A stretch of 64,000 bases of DNA from Gammaproteobacteria bacterium (GTDB lineage Bacteria; Pseudomonadota; Gammaproteobacteria; Eutrophobiales; Eutrophobiaceae), in assembly GCA_004297165.1 (NCBI GenBank), contig SCUJ01000006.1, positions 1,550,464-1,614,463 of the forward strand. Reading direction: 5' to 3'. The notes under the pieces are model-generated. The model saw nothing but the letters and a program-made list of their open reading frames with translations. It was not told the DNA's origin and did no database searches. A program made the translations under genes and the position numbers. Shown here piece by piece: positions 12,219 through 24,669 of this stretch (within the stretch, counting starts at the first letter, position 1; every line of letters starts with the position of its first letter).

Positions 12219-12599
12219 ATGTACTCGCATCGCACGCAGGCTTGGCTCCTCATCGTAGGTACGGCATGGTCATCTGTTGCTCACGCGCACGGCGAGGCCA
12301 TGGTCTTCGGCGTCCTCCTACAGTTCGGGTTGGGTGGTGGCTTGCTTGCTGGAGTCTCGGTGGTCGCCCTTCACCGCGAACGTCTCAGCTTCGCTTAGCC
12401 CTTTGCCGTATTCCTCAGCATCTTGGCCATCGTTACGGCCATCTGGGCGGAATCACTTACTGTCATCCCATTCGCCATCGCGTATGGTGCGTTTGCCGCG
12501 GTTCTTCCGTTCGTCCTGGCCTACTACAGCGCCCGGTATGTTGCAGCCCGCGTTCAAACCCTCTGGCAAGCCCACAAGCGGAATGGTGGTTCGCAATGA
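12219..12599 (+). pseudogene. Cassette-borne small membrane protein, broken by an in-frame TAG
   Basis: Reading from ATG 12219 gives 59 residues with an N-terminal signal or membrane segment (WLLIVGTAWSSVAHA) and a second hydrophobic segment, then TAG at 12396-12398. The same frame continues for 66 more codons of clearly membrane-protein sequence (FAVFLSILAIVTAIW, then VIPFAIAYGAFAAVLPF) to TGA at 12597. The whole would be a protein of about 126 residues with four membrane helices, so the TAG looks like a disabling point mutation or a sequencing error. It lies exactly where a cassette gene should lie, between a core site and attC. I recognise no family. Confidence 0.65.
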
Positions 12600-12618
12600 G
12601 CCTTGATTGTTCTCGGCA

Positions 12619-12696
12619 GCCTAACCCTTCGCTGCGCCCGAAGCGCTACAGCGGGCTTCGCCCGCTTCCGCCCTCGGGTGAGCTCAAACGTTAAAC
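12619..12696 (+). repeat. Integron attC recombination site
   Basis: This 78-bp imperfect palindrome begins with the core box GCCTAAC (12619-12625, consensus RYYYAAC) and ends with GTTAAAC (12690-12696, consensus GTTRRRY). The outer arms CCTTCGCTGCGCCCGA and TCGGGTGAGCTCAAAC pair with the extra bases typical of L boxes, and an inner AGCGGGC / GCCCGCT stem closes the structure. The arm words (CCTTCGCTG, GAGCTCAAACGTTA) match those of chromosomal gammaproteobacterial integrons. It starts 19 bases after the cassette stop, as in normal cassettes. No integron integrase gene is in the window. Confidence 0.82.
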
Positions 12697-12728
12697 ATCT
12701 ACAACACACAGCAATACAAGGAGGAGTT

Positions 12729-13019
12729 ATGGCTACACAAATAAAGCGAATTGCGCCATATCAAGCTGGGAAGGTGGTTGCGGTCATATATTTCGTTATC
12801 GGTTTTGTCTTTGCAGGGCCGTTCGCATTAATCTTCTCATTGGCGCCGGCCGATGCCCATGGCGCATCTCCTGGAAGGGCATTCATCTTCCTCATCATGC
12901 CCTTCCTGTATGCCCTGGCGGGTTTAATATTTACCTCAATCTTCTGCATGCTCTACAACCTCGTTGCGAGCAGGTTCGGCGGGATCGAAATCCAGCTCTC
13001 GGAAATCCATGATGACTAA
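12729..13019 (+). CDS. Small membrane protein (DUF3566-like)
   Basis: A 96-residue protein with an AAGGAGGAG ribosome-binding site ending 3 bases before the ATG. Two hydrophobic segments (about 16-40 and 50-80) and the ending YNLVASRFGGIEIQLSEI resemble small DUF3566-like membrane proteins that are widespread and uncharacterised. The gene begins 33 bases after the attC box and is AT-richer than its neighbours, so it could itself have arrived as a cassette, but no second attC follows it. Confidence 0.75.
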   Translation: MATQIKRIAPYQAGKVVAVIYFVIGFVFAGPFALIFSLAPADAHGASPGRAFIFLIMPFLYALAGLIFTSIFCMLYNLVASRFGGIEIQLSEIHDD

Positions 13020-13104
13020 CTACCGACATCTGGCGGATGCAGTGTTTCCTCATCCATTATTCTGAGTGAGAGATGCGACCATGTTCGCCTATAGAGTTCC
13101 CCTG

Positions 13105-13554
13105 CTAGCGATGCGGAGCGGCGCACGTATCGAGTAGTTTCTCCAATTTGGCCTTAGGCTTGAGGAGATCGGACAGCGTATATTTGTCCAGCACCGTATA
13201 CATCCCCGCCGAGGCCTCGCTCAGGATCGCCATCAGCCTGCAGGAGGGCTGGATGCAGCAGATGACCTCCTTCGCGCCGATGCATTCGAGCAGTCCGTGC
13301 TCGCCTTCTGTCCCACGGATAACCTGACCTATTCCAATCTCTTCCGGCGACCCGGCGAGTCGCAGGCCGCCGCCCTTGCCGCGCACGGTCTCCACATAAC
13401 CCGTCTGGGCGAGATGATGCACGACCTTCATCAGATGATTTTCCGAGATGTTGTATGACTCGGCGATCTCCGCGATCGTCGCCAGCCGGTCCGGTTGCAG
13501 GGCCAGATAAACCAGAACGCGCAGGGCGTAATCGGAGAAGGTGGTCAGTTGCAT
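13105..13554 (-). CDS. nsrR: Rrf2-family nitric-oxide-sensing repressor NsrR
   Basis: A 149-residue Rrf2 regulator. Residues 1-60 form the winged helix (MQLTTFSDYALRVLVYLA, then ISENHLMKVVHHLAQTGYV) and the segment RGKGGGLRLAG is the wing. The Cys cluster C-x7-CC-x4-C (around residues 92-106), which ends in PSCRL, is the Fe-S site; its spacing and the adjacent NO reductase genes favour NsrR over IscR. The ATG at 13554 gives the standard N-terminus; an open frame extends 27 codons upstream through the operators. It diverges from the nor genes and probably represses them and itself until NO damages its cluster. Confidence 0.88.
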   Translation of the reverse strand: MQLTTFSDYALRVLVYLALQPDRLATIAEIAESYNISENHLMKVVHHLAQTGYVETVRGKGGGLRLAGSPEEIGIGQVIRGTEGEHGLLECIGAKEVICCIQPSCRLMAILSEASAGMYTVLDKYTLSDLLKPKAKLEKLLDTCAAPHR

Positions 13555-13568
13555 GGGCTTAACTTTTA

Positions 13569-13591
13569 AAGATGTATTTTGTATATTGCTT
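13569..13591. promoter_or_regulatory. Candidate NsrR operator 1
   Basis: The left half AAGATGTATTT is identical to the NsrR half-site, followed after one base by a degenerate second half (about 6 of 11 matches). It lies 15 bases upstream of the nsrR start, where it would allow autoregulation. Confidence 0.55.
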
Positions 13592-13615
13592 ATGAACAAG
13601 CGTGATGCTATATTA

Positions 13616-13638
13616 AAGATGTATTCTATATACATAAT
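13616..13638. promoter_or_regulatory. Candidate NsrR operator 2
   Basis: AAGATGTATTC, one base, then an inverted half matching 8 of 11 positions, in an AT-rich stretch between nsrR and norC. The spacing (11-1-11) is that of NsrR sites. It lies 47 bases from operator 1 and about 120 bases upstream of norC. Confidence 0.6.
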
Positions 13639-13760
13639 ATCAAAATTTCATGGTGTTCGTTGTAATGTCGTAGAAGCTCAAGAAAAACAACAGCATAAAA
13701 AGACAAGCGGCCTCGCCATGATCCCCCTATCTATATCGTTCACACCACTGGAGTCCGGTA

Positions 13761-14186
13761 ATGAGCACTAGTTTCACTGCGTCCATGGCGCGCAACATCT
13801 TTTATGGAGGCTCGGTATTTTGCGTACTGTTGTTCCTCGCGCTCACCTTCGATACCACGCGTACATTGCCCGGCAGGGACAACAGCGCAAACCTGACGCC
13901 CGCCGTGGTCCGGGGCAAGCACCTCTGGGAGGTGAACAATTGCATCGGCTGCCACACCCTGCTGGGCGAAGGGGCGTATTTCGCGCCGGAGCTCGGCAAT
14001 GTCTATCTCAGGCGCGGGCCGGAATTTATAAAGATCTGGATGAAGGCGCAGCCGACCGGTTCACCAGGACGCCGGCAGATGCCGCAATTCAACCTGAGCG
14101 ACGATGAACTCAACGATATGGTGGAGTTTTTCAAGTACGTCTCGGAGATCGACACCAACAACTGGCCGCCCAACATCGAAGGCTAG
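13761..14186 (+). CDS. norC: Nitric oxide reductase cytochrome c subunit NorC
   Basis: A 141-residue protein with one N-terminal membrane anchor (about residues 13-31) and a periplasmic haem c domain: CIGCH at residues 61-65, with the Met ligand probably in RQMPQF near residue 107. It feeds electrons to NorB, which reduces two NO to N2O. It is the first gene of the nor operon and is followed 30 bases later by norB. Confidence 0.95.
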   Translation: MSTSFTASMARNIFYGGSVFCVLLFLALTFDTTRTLPGRDNSANLTPAVVRGKHLWEVNNCIGCHTLLGEGAYFAPELGNVYLRRGPEFIKIWMKAQPTGSPGRRQMPQFNLSDDELNDMVEFFKYVSEIDTNNWPPNIEG

Positions 14187-14195
14187 TCAGCGTAA

Positions 14196-15590
<1,395 letters not shown>

Positions 15591-15592
15591 TC

Positions 15593-16399
15593 ATGAACAT
15601 GAGCCTGGCGGCGGAACTCAATCCCCTCCCGTTTTATCAGCCGGCGGGGGATGAGTGCGCCATCTTCGAACGCGCGTGGCGCAATCGCCTGCCGCTTCTG
15701 ATCAAGGGACCGACCGGTTGCGGCAAGACGCGCTTCGTCGCGCACATGGCGGCGAGACTCAAGCTGCCGCTCTACACCGTCGCCTGTCACGATGACCTTA
15801 CGGCGGCCGATCTGGTCGGCCGCCATCTCATCGCCGACGGCGGCACGGTCTGGTGCGACGGGCCGCTCACCCGCGCGGTGCGCGAAGGCGGGATCTGCTA
15901 CCTCGACGAGGTCGTCGAGGCGCGCAAGGACACCACCGTGGTATTGCACCCGCTGGCCGATGACCGGCGGATCCTGCCCATCGATCGCACCGGCGAACTG
16001 CTGACTGCGCCGCCGTCCTTCATGCTGGTGGTCTCCTACAATCCAGGCTATCAGAATCTGCTCAAGGGCCTGAAACCCTCCACGCGGCAACGCTTCATCT
16101 CGCTGGCCTTCGATTTCATCGCGCCGGCGCAGGAGGAGCGGATCCTGATCGGCGAGACTGGCGTGGCCGCGTCCATGGCGCAACGCCTGGTGGCGATCGG
16201 CGGGGCCTTGCGCGCCTTGCGCGATCACGATCTCGACGAAGTCCCCGGCACGCGACTCCTGGTCTACGCCGCGAGGCTCATTCAGGATGGCTGCGAACCC
16301 GCAGTGGCTTGCCGGGTCGCGCTGATCGAGACCCTGACCGACGATCCGGAAACAGCCGCCGCCCTGCGGGAGATCATTGATGCCGCGTTTGGCGGGTAA
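15593..16399 (+). CDS. norQ: MoxR-type AAA ATPase NorQ (CbbQ/NirQ family)
   Basis: A 268-residue AAA protein with Walker A GPTGCGKT (about residues 41-48) and Walker B ICYLDEV (about 100-106). CbbQ/NorQ proteins work with a von Willebrand partner (NorD/CbbO, here at 17729) to insert or activate the metal centre of the target enzyme. It is tightly coupled to norB. Confidence 0.93.
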   Translation: MNMSLAAELNPLPFYQPAGDECAIFERAWRNRLPLLIKGPTGCGKTRFVAHMAARLKLPLYTVACHDDLTAADLVGRHLIADGGTVWCDGPLTRAVREGGICYLDEVVEARKDTTVVLHPLADDRRILPIDRTGELLTAPPSFMLVVSYNPGYQNLLKGLKPSTRQRFISLAFDFIAPAQEERILIGETGVAASMAQRLVAIGGALRALRDHDLDEVPGTRLLVYAARLIQDGCEPAVACRVALIETLTDDPETAAALREIIDAAFGG

Positions 16400-16409
16400 T
16401 GAAGGACGC

Positions 16410-16769
16410 ATGCTCGCGGTCATCGCGGAATGCCTGTATCTCGCCAATATCTCGATGGCGCCAATCCTCGGGTTTGCGATCATCCTGTGGCTGTATTACC
16501 GGTTGCCGCCGAAAGGCTCTGACCTCGCCCGCTGTCATCTGCGTCAGGCGATTGCCGGGAGCATCTGGGCCGGCATTCTGTTGATCCTGCTGAATGCGGT
16601 CATCCTGCTGCTCGGCGGCTATCGTTCGACCAACACCCTAATCACCCTGGTGTTGTACTTCTTCACTGTGCATTCCGCCCTGTTGCTCGTCGGCATGGCG
16701 GGACTGGCGAATGCCATGGCCGGCAAACCCTTTGTTTATCCGCTCATCGGCAGGCCCTGCCATGATTGA
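16410..16769 (+). CDS. Small membrane protein in the nor operon (DUF4870-like)
   Basis: A 119-residue protein with three hydrophobic stretches (about 5-28, 48-68 and 75-98). The pattern CHLRQAIAGSIW, then LLLVGMAGLANAMAGKPFVYPLIG, resembles DUF4870/Tic20-like membrane proteins. It lies 10 bases after norQ and overlaps the next gene by 8 bases, so it belongs to the operon. Function unknown; a role in NOR assembly is only suggested by position. Confidence 0.75.
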   Translation: MLAVIAECLYLANISMAPILGFAIILWLYYRLPPKGSDLARCHLRQAIAGSIWAGILLILLNAVILLLGGYRSTNTLITLVLYFFTVHSALLLVGMAGLANAMAGKPFVYPLIGRPCHD

Positions 16770-17727
16770 TCTGCAAACCCGGAGGCGGCTCACGCAGGGG
16801 GCCTTTTTCATAGTTTTCATTCTCGCGCCGGTCTTCGACGTCTTCAGGCTCGACCTTAACCTCGGTCATTTCATCATCCTCGGGCAAGATTGGACCCTCG
16901 GTCTCGATGGCCTGCTAGAACACCGGATCAGTCCGGCCGAGGCCATGATGAACATCTTCTTGCGCGGATTTGTGCCGATCATTTCCGTTATCGGAATCGT
17001 GATCTTCGTGGCCTTCAAATATGGCCGTCTCTATTGTGGGTGGTTGTGTCCGCATTTTTCCGTCGTCGAGACCTTGAACCAGGTCATGACCCGCGCAATC
17101 GGCAAGCACAGTCTGTGGGACCGCGAGCCATTGCCCGCGCAGGACAAGGGCGCGGAACGGCGCACCCGCCATCTCGCCTGGCTGCTGGCGTTCTTCCCCC
17201 TCGCCCTGACCTTCGCCTTTCTCTGGGCCACGGCATTGCTCACCTATCTGCTGCCGCCCATGGAGATCTACGGCAATCTCCGGCATGGCGCGCTGACGCC
17301 CAACCAGGGATTGTTCCTGACCATCGGCACGCTGGTCTTTTTCCTCGAATTCACCCTGGCCCGGCATCTCTTCTGCCGGTTCGGCTGCGCCGCCGGGCTT
17401 TTTCAGAGCATTGCCTGGATGGCGAATCGCAAGGCCCTGGTGGTGAGTTTCGAGCGCCAGCTCGCCGCCGCCTGCCAGTCGTGCAGCAATGCCTGCGACA
17501 ATGCCTGCCCGATGCGGCTCAAGCCACGAACCATAAAACGCCACATGTTCGCCTGCACTCAGTGCGCGAGCTGTGTCTCGGCCTGCAACCTCGCCCAGGC
17601 GGACAACCCACATGGATCGCTGCTCCATTGGCACAGCGGCGAGAACGCCCTGGACAAATCCGATCGAGCTAAATCCAGATCGCGTGATCCCGGTCAGGGT
17701 GCGATCCCCGTCGCGGAAATGCGCTGA
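16762..17727 (+). CDS. Polyferredoxin-type membrane protein (NosR/CcoG/NapH-like)
   Basis: A 321-residue protein with about five membrane helices and several Cys clusters: YCGWLCP (about residues 92-98), LFCRFGCAAG (near 206-215), then CQSC-x3-CDNACP and CTQCASCVSAC (about 235-278), the last two resembling two [4Fe-4S] ferredoxin motifs. Proteins of this kind pass electrons across the membrane to periplasmic reductases or take part in metal delivery. The start overlaps the preceding gene, and norD follows after one base. The last 30 residues are low-complexity and basic. Confidence 0.85.
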   Translation: MIDLQTRRRLTQGAFFIVFILAPVFDVFRLDLNLGHFIILGQDWTLGLDGLLEHRISPAEAMMNIFLRGFVPIISVIGIVIFVAFKYGRLYCGWLCPHFSVVETLNQVMTRAIGKHSLWDREPLPAQDKGAERRTRHLAWLLAFFPLALTFAFLWATALLTYLLPPMEIYGNLRHGALTPNQGLFLTIGTLVFFLEFTLARHLFCRFGCAAGLFQSIAWMANRKALVVSFERQLAAACQSCSNACDNACPMRLKPRTIKRHMFACTQCASCVSACNLAQADNPHGSLLHWHSGENALDKSDRAKSRSRDPGQGAIPVAEMR

Positions 17728-17728
17728 A

Positions 17729-19567
17729 ATGGAAGAACTGATCGGCGGGGTCTGGCACAGGCTTGTGACCAAGGCCGCCGATCGCCGGCATGCGAAGGCC
17801 GCAGTCACGCTGGACGAAATCCGCAAGACCGCGGGGATCCTGTTTCGCGCCTTCGGCGGCGATCCCGGCCTCGAGTTGTCCGCCAGTCCCGAGGTGCGGC
17901 ATGGCGCGCGCCGGCGTGTGCTGGAGCGACTCGCCGGCAGCGGCGATCGAATCGAACTTGCCTGGCGCGATGGCGCGGCCTTGCGCCTGCCGCTGCGCAT
18001 CGACCTGTTTCCCGATCGCGTCTTGAACCGCGATCTCTATCTCTGGCTTGTGGCGATCACGGCGCACGCGTGTGACGATCGCATGCCCTGGATACTCCGC
18101 TCGCAGCAGGCGACTCTCGACTGCCTGTGGAATTTTCCCGGCCTCTCCGGACGCTATAACCGGCTGGTGCAAAACCTGTTGCCGTTGCGACCTGACCCGG
18201 CGGGAATGCCGCCTGACGAGGCCGCGCAGGAACACGCCATTCGCCGGGCCTTGCAGTTTCCCGGCACGGTCACTGCGCTGCCGCCATCCCGGCGCCCCTT
18301 TCAGCCAGTGCCGCTGTGGCCGCATCCGGAACCACCCGGAGTCCGGACTGCATCGATGTCTTGTGGCGATGGCGATCAGGAACGTCCCTCAGGTTCCCGG
18401 TCGTTCAGCGTGAATAACCGTCGCAAACACCTGACTGATCGCACGGAAACGCCGGACGGCAAGAACGGTTTTTTGCTGCCGTTTCGCGCCGAAAGCCTGC
18501 TCTCGTGGGCGGAATACATCAAGGTCAACCGCTCGCTGGATGACGAACAGGATGCCGGGAATGCCGCTCGCGCCGCCGCCGATCTGGAACGGCTCACGGT
18601 GACGAGAGACGGCGCCGCCAGTGCAACGAAGCTGCGCTTCGATCTCGATCTGCCTCCCGCCGGGGCGGACGATGTCCTGCTTGACGAGGGCATACCGCTG
18701 CCCGAATGGGATTGGAAGAAGCGTGTCCTGCAACCTGATTATTGCCGCCTTCAGGTGATGGTCGCCCGCGACTCCAGTCCGCGCGAACTGCCGGAGGAAT
18801 TGCGGCGTCCGGCGCGGATCCTCCGCCGACGGTTTCAGGCATTCGCCCCGGCCCGCGGCTGGCGGAAGGCGCAACCGGACGGCGAGGATCTCGATCTCGA
18901 TGCCTGGGTGTCGCACGAGTCGGATCGAAAGGCCGGGATCGCGGCGGCGGCGCGGGGTTGGTATCGCGCGCGGAATGAGCCGACCCGCAATCTCGCCTGC
19001 CTGCTGCTCGCGGATCTCTCCTTGTCCACCGATGCGTATGTCTCGGATACGGCGCGGGTGATCGATGTGATCCGGGACAGCCTGTTTCTGTTTTCCGAAT
19101 CGCTCGCCGCTGCCGGCGATGACTTCGCCCTCCATGGTTTCTCATCGCTCCGTCGTAACCACGTGCGTTTTCACCAGATTAAAAACTTCACGGAGCCCTA
19201 TTCCGCTGGAATCCGCGGCCGTATTGCAGCCATCAAACCCGGCTATTACACCCGCATGGGCGCGGCCATCCGCCACGCCGGCGCCCTCCTCGCACGGCAG
19301 GGTTCCGCAAGAAAGTTGTTACTCTTGCTCACGGACGGCAAGCCCAATGACCTGGATCGCTACGAGGGACGATACGGGATCGAGGATACCCGCGCGGCGT
19401 TACGCGAAGTTCGCCGGCTCGGTCTGCGGCCGTTCTGTGTAACCATCGACCAGGATGCCAATGCCTACCTGCCACACCTCTTCGGGGTGAACGGATACGC
19501 GGTCATTCATCGATCCGCGCAACTGCCGCAGGCCCTGCCTCTGCTCTATGCGCGGCTGACGCAATGA
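17729..19567 (+). CDS. norD: NorD, von Willebrand factor A domain protein for NO reductase activation
   Basis: A 612-residue protein with an extended N-terminal region and a C-terminal VWA domain. The MIDAS metal site reads DLSLSTD (near residue 428), followed by FALHGFSS and LLLLTDGKPND. Paired with NorQ it forms the AAA/VWA activator of NO reductase. The ATG at 17729 was preferred over the longer open frame from 17573, which lies inside the preceding gene. It is the last gene of the nor operon. Confidence 0.92.
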   Translation: MEELIGGVWHRLVTKAADRRHAKAAVTLDEIRKTAGILFRAFGGDPGLELSASPEVRHGARRRVLERLAGSGDRIELAWRDGAALRLPLRIDLFPDRVLNRDLYLWLVAITAHACDDRMPWILRSQQATLDCLWNFPGLSGRYNRLVQNLLPLRPDPAGMPPDEAAQEHAIRRALQFPGTVTALPPSRRPFQPVPLWPHPEPPGVRTASMSCGDGDQERPSGSRSFSVNNRRKHLTDRTETPDGKNGFLLPFRAESLLSWAEYIKVNRSLDDEQDAGNAARAAADLERLTVTRDGAASATKLRFDLDLPPAGADDVLLDEGIPLPEWDWKKRVLQPDYCRLQVMVARDSSPRELPEELRRPARILRRRFQAFAPARGWRKAQPDGEDLDLDAWVSHESDRKAGIAAAARGWYRARNEPTRNLACLLLADLSLSTDAYVSDTARVIDVIRDSLFLFSESLAAAGDDFALHGFSSLRRNHVRFHQIKNFTEPYSAGIRGRIAAIKPGYYTRMGAAIRHAGALLARQGSARKLLLLLTDGKPNDLDRYEGRYGIEDTRAALREVRRLGLRPFCVTIDQDANAYLPHLFGVNGYAVIHRSAQLPQALPLLYARLTQ

Positions 19568-21937
<2,370 letters not shown>

Positions 21938-22005
21938 ACTTTATCAGCTTTAGGACGATGCGGCGCACCCACCTCCCCCCAATCCGCGCCTCATCATCTT
22001 TGTTT

Positions 22006-22034
22006 GACCCCGGCGCAAGCCGGGGTCTTTTTTT
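22006..22034 (+). terminator. Rho-independent terminator after nirS
   Basis: A perfect 9-bp stem GACCCCGGC / GCCGGGGTC with the stable GCAA tetraloop, followed by seven T. It lies 68 bases after the nirS stop. Confidence 0.93.
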
Positions 22035-22110
22035 CGTGGATGAAATTAAATAACCCCTATCCCAAGACAAGCCTCCCTCTCAGGGTGGGTGTGAGTATCA
22101 ACCGCGCGTC

Positions 22111-22145
22111 CCCTCTCCCTCGACGGGAGAGGGACAGGGAGAGGG
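22111..22145. repeat. Dispersed palindromic repeat, copy 1
   Basis: CCCTCTCCC (22111-22119) pairs with GGGAGAGGG (22125-22133), and a second GGGAGAGGG follows at 22137-22145. The same words form the larger element at 58244-58327. Both lie between genes, as expected of REP-like elements. Confidence 0.7.
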
Positions 22146-22213
22146 TGGCAATTTCTTCACATGGGGGGGAGGGGAGTATCAAACGAATGTTGTCAGCGGG
22201 ATTTATAGTCGGT

Positions 22214-24421
22214 CTAGCGCCAAGAATAATCGATGCTCACTGAAAAATTCCGTCCGGGGTGCGCGTGCAGCGGGATGTTGGGATCGTCCGCCGGCACACC
22301 GCGGACATCCGCCCATTCCCAATAACCCTCATCGAGCAAATTCCTGATCCCCCAGTGGATCTGCACCTGCTCATGCAAATCGACATAACCCAACAAGTCG
22401 ACAATCTGATAGGACGGCACAGTAAATAACTGGAGGTTCGACATATCGACACGCCCAGCAGGTTTCCTGCCCGCCAGGGTGGCGACGAGTTCCAGGCCCC
22501 AGCGTCCCGACGGCGGTTCGTATTGCAGGCCGATGACGGCCTTCAGCGGATCGACCGAATTCAACGGCTCGTCGCGCTCCGTGTCCTGGCCGTATTGCCA
22601 GGCGCCGCTCATATTCAGCCTTAAACCTTCCAGCGCCGCGAAGAAGTCGCCCAGACGGAAACTGGAACGGACCTCGGCGCCGTAGATCTCCGCGGTCGCG
22701 CGGTTTTGCGATTGAAAGGTGAGCAAACCGGTCAGTGGGTCGAGGCCGAGATTCACGCGGGATTCTATGAAGTTCTCGTAGAGATTCAGGAACAGAGACA
22801 AATCGAGATTGATTACTCCCGAGTCAAAACGCCAGCCGGCCTCGAAGCCATCGCTGATCTCGGGTTCGAGGTCCGGATTCGGGATCGCCGTATATCCGAA
22901 CTGCGGAATGGTGAAACCGATATTCACATCGTCAAAAGGCGGCGAGCGGAAACCCCTGGCGTATTGCGCAAATAATGTATTCGATTCATTCGGTCGATAG
23001 AGGAACCCAATCTTAGGTGAGAGGCTCGCTTGTTCGACGGAGGCAATTGCAGTGGCCGGATTGTCCTCGGTGAAGATCGGATCCGGATCCGCCGCGAGTG
23101 AGTAATACTCCACCCGCAAGGCCGGTATCAGGGTCAGAGTTTCAGTCAGCGCTATCTCGTCCTGGGCGTACCAGCCCAATTCCAGGGTCGTGGATTCCGG
23201 AAAATCGCGCAACGGGAAGACCTCGCCAAGGATGGCGTTGGTCGTCGCCCCGCTCGAAAGGTTGGTCAACAGGCCGTCGCGCAGCTCGGCGATCGCGCTA
23301 TGCACGGCCTCGATGCCATAAACGATCCGATGGGAGAAGCGTCCGAACTCCAGGGTCTTTTCGGCGGTCGCTTCCCCGCCGATGGAATCCTGATCGTAGT
23401 CGAACCGCCGTCGGCGCTCCGTGGCGTAGGGCGTACGGGGCGGGGCCGGCGCGATGGATTGCGTGGTGCGCTGCGCGACCGCCGAGGATTGCCAATAGAG
23501 CCGCCAGATCAACCGATCGGACCAGACACCGATCCCGTCCTCCCAGGATTGTTCGAAACTCGCGCGATAGCGCGTGGCGGCATCGTCGCCGAACATCGCG
23601 GTCGTCGTCGCATAACGTCCCGGTCCATGCACCAGGGAGCGAATGTCTGTCTGGATGTCCGCATACGAAATATCGACAACCAATTCATTGTGCGGGCCAG
23701 CAGGGGATTCATAGATGAACTTCGCCAACAGACTGTCGCCGGCATAATCACGTGGGTTGGGGATCGCCAGGGCGTTATCGCGTTCATTCCCGCGCCGCCC
23801 GGTGTAGAAGACCAGCGCACTGAACGGGCCTTGCGCGATGGCCGCCGTGGCGCCCAGACGCCAGCCGTCGTCCACCCCCGTGTAGGCGCTCTGCAACCCT
23901 GCATACCGATCGGTATTGTGCAGGAAATCCGCCGGGTCGCGGGTGGTGTACGCCACGACGCCGCCCATGGCATCGCTGCCGAACAGGGCCGAGGCCGGGC
24001 CGCGCAGGATCTCAACGCTCTTCAGGAGCCCGGTATCCACCAGATTGCGGCCACTGTTGGAGAAGTCGCCGATGGCGAAACCCTCGATGACGGGCACGCC
24101 ATCCAGCTCCATGGCGATGCGATTGGCATCGATGCCGCGGATGTTGAAACCGCCGAGGCCGAAACGTCCGGCGTCGTTGTTGACGGATATCCCCGGTTCG
24201 TAGCGCACCAGATCCTTGATGTCGTTGCTGAGCTCGCGTCGCATCCGTTCGTCATCGATGACAGTGATGGTATTCGCGACCTCCGAGAGGGATCGTTGCA
24301 GCTTGTAGCCGGTCACCGTGATGACCTCGATCGCGGATGGTTCGTCTGCCGTGGCGCCACAGGTTACTCCTGGCAACAAAGCCGCGCCGCAGACAAAGAG
24401 GGTCCGGGGTATGCGAATCAT
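22214..24421 (-). CDS. TonB-dependent outer-membrane receptor
   Basis: A 735-residue receptor. A signal peptide (about residues 1-26) is followed by IEVITVTGYK, the TonB box region, a plug domain with GFNIRGIDANRIAMELDGVPV and LRGPASALFGSDAMGGVV, and a beta barrel ending in an aromatic C-terminus (FSVSIDYSWR). The plug is like the haemoglobin/transferrin and haem receptor group, but the ligand is not certain; iron or haem supply would suit the haem-rich neighbourhood. The ATG at 24421 was chosen for the signal peptide, although the frame is open for 57 codons upstream. It diverges from nirB. Confidence 0.9.
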   Translation of the reverse strand: MIRIPRTLFVCGAALLPGVTCGATADEPSAIEVITVTGYKLQRSLSEVANTITVIDDERMRRELSNDIKDLVRYEPGISVNNDAGRFGLGGFNIRGIDANRIAMELDGVPVIEGFAIGDFSNSGRNLVDTGLLKSVEILRGPASALFGSDAMGGVVAYTTRDPADFLHNTDRYAGLQSAYTGVDDGWRLGATAAIAQGPFSALVFYTGRRGNERDNALAIPNPRDYAGDSLLAKFIYESPAGPHNELVVDISYADIQTDIRSLVHGPGRYATTTAMFGDDAATRYRASFEQSWEDGIGVWSDRLIWRLYWQSSAVAQRTTQSIAPAPPRTPYATERRRRFDYDQDSIGGEATAEKTLEFGRFSHRIVYGIEAVHSAIAELRDGLLTNLSSGATTNAILGEVFPLRDFPESTTLELGWYAQDEIALTETLTLIPALRVEYYSLAADPDPIFTEDNPATAIASVEQASLSPKIGFLYRPNESNTLFAQYARGFRSPPFDDVNIGFTIPQFGYTAIPNPDLEPEISDGFEAGWRFDSGVINLDLSLFLNLYENFIESRVNLGLDPLTGLLTFQSQNRATAEIYGAEVRSSFRLGDFFAALEGLRLNMSGAWQYGQDTERDEPLNSVDPLKAVIGLQYEPPSGRWGLELVATLAGRKPAGRVDMSNLQLFTVPSYQIVDLLGYVDLHEQVQIHWGIRNLLDEGYWEWADVRGVPADDPNIPLHAHPGRNFSVSIDYSWR

Positions 24422-24544
24422 CGTAGCTGACCTTGCGGAAAATCCGGAATGTAAATACGTTGGAAAGGATATCACCTCGTCCTGATCTTTACCTGCTCGC
24501 CTTAATAACCGCAAAGAAAAAATGATTTTCCGGTAACGGCAATG

Positions 24545-24559
24545 GCACTCACTTGGTGC
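24545..24559. promoter_or_regulatory. NtrC-type binding site 1 upstream of nirB
   Basis: GCAC-N7-GTGC, the core of the NtrC consensus (TGCAC-N5-GGTGCA). It lies about 110 bases upstream of the sigma54 promoter of nirB, a normal enhancer distance. Confidence 0.6.
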
Positions 24560-24565
24560 TATCGC

Positions 24566-24579
24566 GCACTCACTTGTGC
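24566..24579. promoter_or_regulatory. NtrC-type binding site 2 upstream of nirB
   Basis: GCAC-N6-GTGC, one base shorter than the consensus core. It starts exactly 21 bases (two helical turns) after site 1, and both share the word GCACTCACTTG, suggesting cooperative binding of two dimers on one DNA face. Confidence 0.5.
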
Positions 24580-24669
24580 ATATCAGGTGCAATTAACAAT
24601 GGCTGTGCATTATCTGATCTGCACGCGGATTTCATTCTTTTTCATGAGGTTACGGAATTCAAACGTCGC

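Noticed and set aside
12242..12694. A 150-codon frame across the cassette in another reading frame
   Set aside because: Its product is low-complexity and Arg/Pro-rich and it runs through the attC site. The frame starting at 12219 gives clear membrane helices on both sides of the TAG.
12603..13019. A longer version of the small membrane protein starting at 12603
   Set aside because: The added 42 codons lie within the attC palindrome. The strong ribosome-binding site and family-like start are at 12729.
13105..13554. IscR or generic Rrf2 regulator
   Set aside because: The Cys spacing, PSCRL ending, candidate AAGATGYATTT operators and adjacent nor genes all favour NsrR.
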